Below are positions 60,501 through 64,000 of a DNA stretch of 64,000 nucleotides, piece after piece. The translations under genes and the position numbers were made by a program. Below the pieces are notes generated by a model. It saw nothing but the letters and a program-made list of their open reading frames with translations. It searched no databases and had not been told where the DNA came from. The DNA is taken from contig CM029114.1 in NCBI GenBank assembly GCA_016859345.1, forward strand, positions 15,208,001 through 15,272,000, read 5' to 3'. The DNA is from Istiophorus platypterus (Eukaryota; Chordata; Actinopteri; Istiophoriformes; Istiophoridae). Positions within the stretch are counted from its first letter, which is position 1. Each line of letters starts with the position of its first letter.

Positions 60501-61684
60501 CCCTAAACTGTGTGGGTTTGTTTTTTTTTTCCCGTCTCAAGATTAAATATTTTAAACATGTATGATTTCACATCTAGTAGCATCCACTAGGGACTTCTGA
60601 TTCACTGCGTATGCAATGTAAACTTTGTTATAGGTTTATTTTTTCATGTTTAAGTAAAAAAAAAAAAAGTTTATATCTGTTACTTAGCTGTAAGAATGAT
60701 TGTAAAAAATAAGTGAACGGCAGGAACAAACTGGGGCCAAGTACATCACCATCAACACCATGATCTCTATACAAGTTGATAAAATCCCTGATCTTTACTT
60801 TACAGAATGACCCACAGGGGAGTCACGTCCGAAAATACCGTCTGTCAGCGGACATGCTTGTCAGTGTCTCCAAAACCATTACTAACACACGTAATAAAAT
60901 TAATTCAAAGGATCCTGAGCACAAACAATTGATCGAAAAATGCCAACATCTGTTTGTCCCCGCACCTCGACAGATTTGAGTCACGACAAACTGAATATGT
61001 TTGCGGTTTTTGCGGACGAAACAAGACAATCACAAGACATCACAAGACATCGGACTTGGACGACGGGCGAAATACGATGGAGATGTTTTCACTGTTTTAG
61101 GCCGAAAGACTTAACGACTGATCGCTAACAAAAAACGGGTGAGGATGATCGTTAGGTTCAGCTTTTATACACGAGTCTGGTCCTGCGTTCATGTACTGAG
61201 ACAGTGGAGCTATAACGAGGACAAAAACAGCCTCGACTCGGCTTGAAACGACCTAACGAAACAGCATTTAAACTGTCAGGGGGTAAATACTTGTCAGGTC
61301 GTGTACTTCGGCTAAAACGAAAGCTACATCCAGTCAGCCACTCCTCGCCCGCTCGCTGTTAGCTCGCTGCTAGCCGTGGCTAGCTGGCTACGGTAGGTCA
61401 CCGGCGGAGGCTAACTCCGCTAGCAGCCGGGTAACGGCGGAGCCCGCGGCGGCCCCTCGGCCGCCCCCCGGCCGCCCCTCGGCCCGCGGGGCGGCCGGCT
61501 CCCCCCTCTCCTCCTCCGCCGCCGTCCGTGATCCCCCGGCGGCCGCTTACACAGTGACGTGGCCGGATCCTCGCACCACCACCGGGTCCGGCGCGTACTT
61601 GAGGAGCTGCTCCTCCGCGGCCCTGTCCTCGTCCTCCTCTTCCTCCTCCTCCTCTTCGTAGATCTCGTCAAAGTCCTCCATCAT
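57521..61684 (-). CDS. chic2: CHIC2 cysteine-rich hydrophobic domain protein, complete
   Basis: Six exons on the minus strand: 61684-61551, 59546-59492, 59161-59006, 58822-58766, 58667-58608, 57571-57521; 513 nt, 170 aa (human 165), all GT-AG and phase consistent. CHIC2 is a small palmitoylated protein of plasma membrane and vesicles, without a known enzymatic activity. Visible: N-terminal DFDEIYEEEE acidic run, VVVRGSGHVTVFGLSNKF, APEEFKASINRVNSCLRK, the cysteine-rich hydrophobic CGCLCCCCTLGFSLWPVICL (exon 3, palmitoylation sites by family knowledge), LEWENSRLYHKLCLHWRL, CETNNMMEYV and the C-terminal FLPKIPIFRPD. The last exon encodes 16 residues. Start: the first of two adjacent ATGs; using the second would remove one Met. 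CHIC1 is the alternative, but the N-terminus and the fip1l1 neighbour fit CHIC2. The acidic run is longer than in the human protein. Confidence 0.96.
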
Positions 61685-61900
61685 CGCACGGCTCGGCCTC
61701 GCGCTTCCCGGGGGAGAGACACCGGGAGAGGGAGAGACGCGACGCCGACGGACGGCGAGACCTCGGCGGGGAAAAGAGCACAAAGGGACCCGCGGAGAGA
61801 ACCACGGGGGGGAAACGCCAGCAGCCGTCGCCGAGACGTCTCGGCTCACATCGTCCAGCAGCCTCCGAAACAAAACATCAACATCCGCCGCAATAACCGC
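61373..61900 (-). promoter_or_regulatory. CpG-rich chic2 promoter and first exon
   Basis: The most GC- and CpG-rich part of the window, covering chic2 exon 1, the start of intron 1 and about 200 bp upstream. It has the look of an unmethylated CpG-island promoter, with no TATA box visible. The exact transcription start is unknown. Confidence 0.6.
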
Positions 61901-63140
61901 ACGACACCGGAAAGGGGGCAGACGTGCCTACGTCAGAGTTATTTATTTATTTGTTTGTTTGTTTACAGAGAGAGAGAGAGAGAGTTTTAACGTGGAGGAC
62001 TTGTCACCGTTTATTTTTTTTTCCTTATTGGGTCTGCCTGGCGAATTTGATCGTAAATAAGGCCACATCGTGTATATGTGAAAGTAAATAGCCCGACATC
62101 GAAAGCACCCCCGCCCCTGTTTTCTCAGTGAAACTAAAAACTATATTTTAGCTTCCGACGAGGAAATAAATAAAATCTGTCAGAAGAAACTTTCCCTGTA
62201 GTGAATTTGTGTCGTTTGTGTGTTGTCGTGTCTCTCCCCAGACTTTTTTTTATTCTCTGGCGCTTCCTCTACATGCGAGTTTACACTTGTGTCTATCCGC
62301 TATCTAATTATAAAATGTGACTCTGTTTGAAAAATCACAGAGCAAACGACACGTTAAACTAAAAGAGAAAAACTAAACTAAACTTGGACAGACTGTAGAA
62401 AAACTACTGATTCTTTAATATTTTAATAATTTCCATGTAGCTTGTCGGTTTTGTTCTTGTTCCCTCTAATCCAGGTGCAGGGACCTGAAAGTCTCTTGAG
62501 ACATGTGTATTTGACTGATGGGGACAATATTCAAATCCAAAGAGCAATAAAATGTAAAAATAAAAAATAAAAAAAATGTATAAGTTTTAAAAGTTCTGCA
62601 TTAAAAATGTTACGTAAGCATATAAGTGTTAAAGTATCACCGACAAGGTGTATGCAGTAAGAAGTAGCTATAATGCACATGCAGATTGTTATGATAGTAT
62701 ATTGTATTACCGGATTCTAATTATCATAAATGAACATTTTCAGTCTTTGAGTCAATGTACTTTATTACTTCCCACCATTACTGCTATTTGCTATTTACTA
62801 CCGCTACTATTACTACTACTACCGCTACTATTACTACTACTACCGCTACTATTACTACTACTGCTGCTGCTGCCACTACTACTACTACAAATAATAATGA
62901 TAATAATAATGATAATAATAATAATAATGATAATAATAATGATGATGAATAGAGTAATAATGCGGAAGTTGCGGAAACTCTCTTCAAAATATGACACGAC
63001 TGTTAACAGGAAGTTACTTCTTGCTTCCTCTGTGCTTAGCTGGTCTGACTCACATACAGCTTTTATGTTTAAATGCTCTAATTAATCCACGCAGTTAAAG
63101 ATAACTTTCAGCCAAAAAAAAAACGTGCTGCCGGTGGCCA
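61901..63140. other. Intergenic DNA between chic2 and the rhomboid-like gene
   Basis: Divergent intergenic stretch. It holds a (GA)n run near 61971-61984 and a compound trinucleotide repeat at 62796-62950. Otherwise AT-rich with no exon seen. Confidence 0.6.
62796..62950. repeat. Compound trinucleotide repeat (ACT)n-(AAT/GAT)n
   Basis: A (CTA)n tract with regular CCG interruptions (about 62796-62888), then a (AAT/GAT)n tract to about 62950. The interrupted CTACTACTACCGCTACTATTA pattern recurs, suggesting expansion of a longer unit. ORFs through it are low-complexity artefacts. Confidence 0.95.
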
Positions 63141-63246
63141 ACACGTGAATTATTTTGAAAAGTTTGACCAGAAGTTGTCCTGTGCCACTGGGGCTTGTCT
63201 CATTCTACGAATACCTCTGGAGGGAACAGTGGACGAACAGTGGTGC

Positions 63247-63485
63247 ATGTTCTTCCCACCAAAAACAGTGAATCTGAAATTTTTTTTATTTACCCAGAAA
63301 GATCAAGGACTGCAACAACCCGAGAATTTGACAGTAGACGTCGTCCGGATTAAACAGCACTTCCTGTTTGAGAAGGCTGGGGACGACTGAACCACCGCTG
63401 GCTCGGTGAATTCCTGCTAAACTCTTGCTTTTTAGTTTATTAGCTGTGGATGACCGACGTTATTTGGGAACATGACACCCACTGA
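63247..63485 (+). promoter_or_regulatory. Two upstream ORFs before the rhomboid-like start
   Basis: A 47-codon ATG ORF at 63247-63390 precedes the main start by 82 nt. A 12-codon ATG ORF at 63450-63485 begins 22 nt before the main ATG and overlaps it in another frame. If transcription starts upstream of 63247, both would be expected to reduce translation of the main ORF. The start site of transcription is not known. Confidence 0.35.
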
Positions 63486-64000
63486 TTACTCTAAAATGAT
63501 CTCACAGGTTTTAAAAGACGCTGTCCCCGTCATCACTAGCGGGGTTTTCACGGTGGCCCTCTTATCGTGCGTTTTGTTTGGCATCCAAACACACTTCGAC
63601 TTGACCCCCGGGTTCTTCGGCGTCGGTGCCACCGTTTTTCGGGACGGACGCGTCCACGGGCTTTTTACGCACCCCTTCTCCCACAGAAGCTCGGCTCAGC
63701 TTCTCCTGAACATCGCGGCCCTGGCGCTTCTCAGCGGCAGCTTGGAGAAGGGGGTCGGCACGGTCCGCTTCCTCCTCCTCTTCCTCCTCCTGTCCACCAC
63801 CACGGGTTTGGTTTACAGCTTCCTGGCGCTTGTGCAGGATGGAAGCAGCACCGAGGGTCTGGTTCCTGTTGCCCTGGCTTGTGTGGCTCTCACCACCATG
63901 CACACAAAGATGACTAAAGGATTCCTTTGTGGAGTCAGTTTCCCCACCGTGGCACTGCCCTGGGTGTTCCTCGTAATCACCACTGCCCTCATCCCTCACA
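63472..64000 (+). CDS. rhbdd2: Rhomboid-like membrane protein, RHBDD2-like, N-terminal part (cut by window end)
   Basis: An open frame from ATG 63472 runs 176 codons to the window edge with no stop. Hydrophobic stretches suit a rhomboid-type multi-span protein: residues about 19-36, 73-85, 95-112, 121-135 and 144-165. RHBDD2 landmarks as I recall them are present: an E-x-VGTVR segment after the second span, G-x-x-PVALA with TTM and a KM pair following, and a VALPWVFL stretch. The rhomboid catalytic GxSG serine motif is replaced by GLVP at the corresponding place, so the protein is probably not a protease; mammalian RHBDD2 is a Golgi protein likewise considered inactive. Two short upstream ORFs precede the ATG. 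The downstream part and any later exons lie outside the window. RHBDD3 or another rhomboid relative is possible. Confidence 0.7.
   Translation, partial: MTPTDYSKMISQVLKDAVPVITSGVFTVALLSCVLFGIQTHFDLTPGFFGVGATVFRDGRVHGLFTHPFSHRSSAQLLLNIAALALLSGSLEKGVGTVRFLLLFLLLSTTTGLVYSFLALVQDGSSTEGLVPVALACVALTTMHTKMTKGFLCGVSFPTVALPWVFLVITTALIPH

Noticed and set aside
62648..63085. 145-codon frame with Leu/Ile runs
   Set aside because: Reads through a trinucleotide repeat array; no family similarity.
63145..63390. 81-codon frame before the rhomboid-like gene as a separate protein
   Set aside because: It has no ATG at its start (GTG), and its first ATG gives only 47 codons. Kept as a possible upstream ORF, not as a gene.

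Overview
This window is vertebrate nuclear DNA, almost certainly from a teleost fish. Every gene is split by short GT-AG introns, the proteins are vertebrate-specific (CLOCK, KIT, FIP1L1, CHIC2), and the spaces between exons carry dinucleotide microsatellites and interspersed repeats of kinds common in teleosts. The pair of PSTBP/TBT-bp-type plasma lipocalins is also a fish family. The species cannot be named from the sequence. There are no prokaryotic operons, CRISPR arrays or plasmid features.

Layout: 1-1335 (+), the last three coding exons of clock, ending in a 29Q-R-12Q tract, then a long 3' UTR and repeats to about 7.1 kb. 7164-23060 (-), a complete 21-exon kit receptor tyrosine kinase gene (954 aa), convergent with clock, with a GC-rich promoter at about 23.1-23.8 kb. 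23.8-31.3 kb, intergenic, with simple repeats (including a 77-bp pyrimidine tandem repeat) and fish interspersed elements. 31568-40671 (+), complete 16-exon fip1l1 (556 aa), head to head with kit and carrying an old hAT-like MITE in intron 9. 42250-45386 and 47819-50328 (+), two tandem six-exon lipocalin genes, with a broken LINE reverse transcriptase between them. 50.6-53.9 kb, exon relics of one or more further lipocalin copies, plus an unexplained secreted-type six-cysteine ORF. 57521-61684 (-), complete six-exon chic2 (170 aa). 63472-64000 (+), the first part of a rhomboid-like gene closest to RHBDD2, cut by the window end.

The block corresponds to the human 4q12 neighbourhood FIP1L1-LNX1-CHIC2-GSX2-PDGFRA-KIT-KDR-...-CLOCK. 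Here lnx1, gsx2, pdgfra and kdr are absent and the fip1l1-chic2 segment is inverted relative to clock-kit. This suggests a reduced copy after the teleost genome duplication (kita versus kitb is not settled here). The lipocalins sit where lnx1 would be. The genes do not form one pathway: clock is the circadian transcription factor, kit the stem-cell-factor receptor, fip1l1 a pre-mRNA polyadenylation factor, the lipocalins secreted ligand carriers, chic2 a palmitoylated membrane-associated protein, and the rhomboid-like protein a probable non-catalytic membrane protein.

Most worth a second look: kit exons 12 and 17, both skippable in frame and both essential for kinase activity, have long (TG)n tracts at their 3' splice sites; the lipocalin cluster with relics; the six-cysteine ORF; the polyQ tract of clock; and the rearranged gene order.
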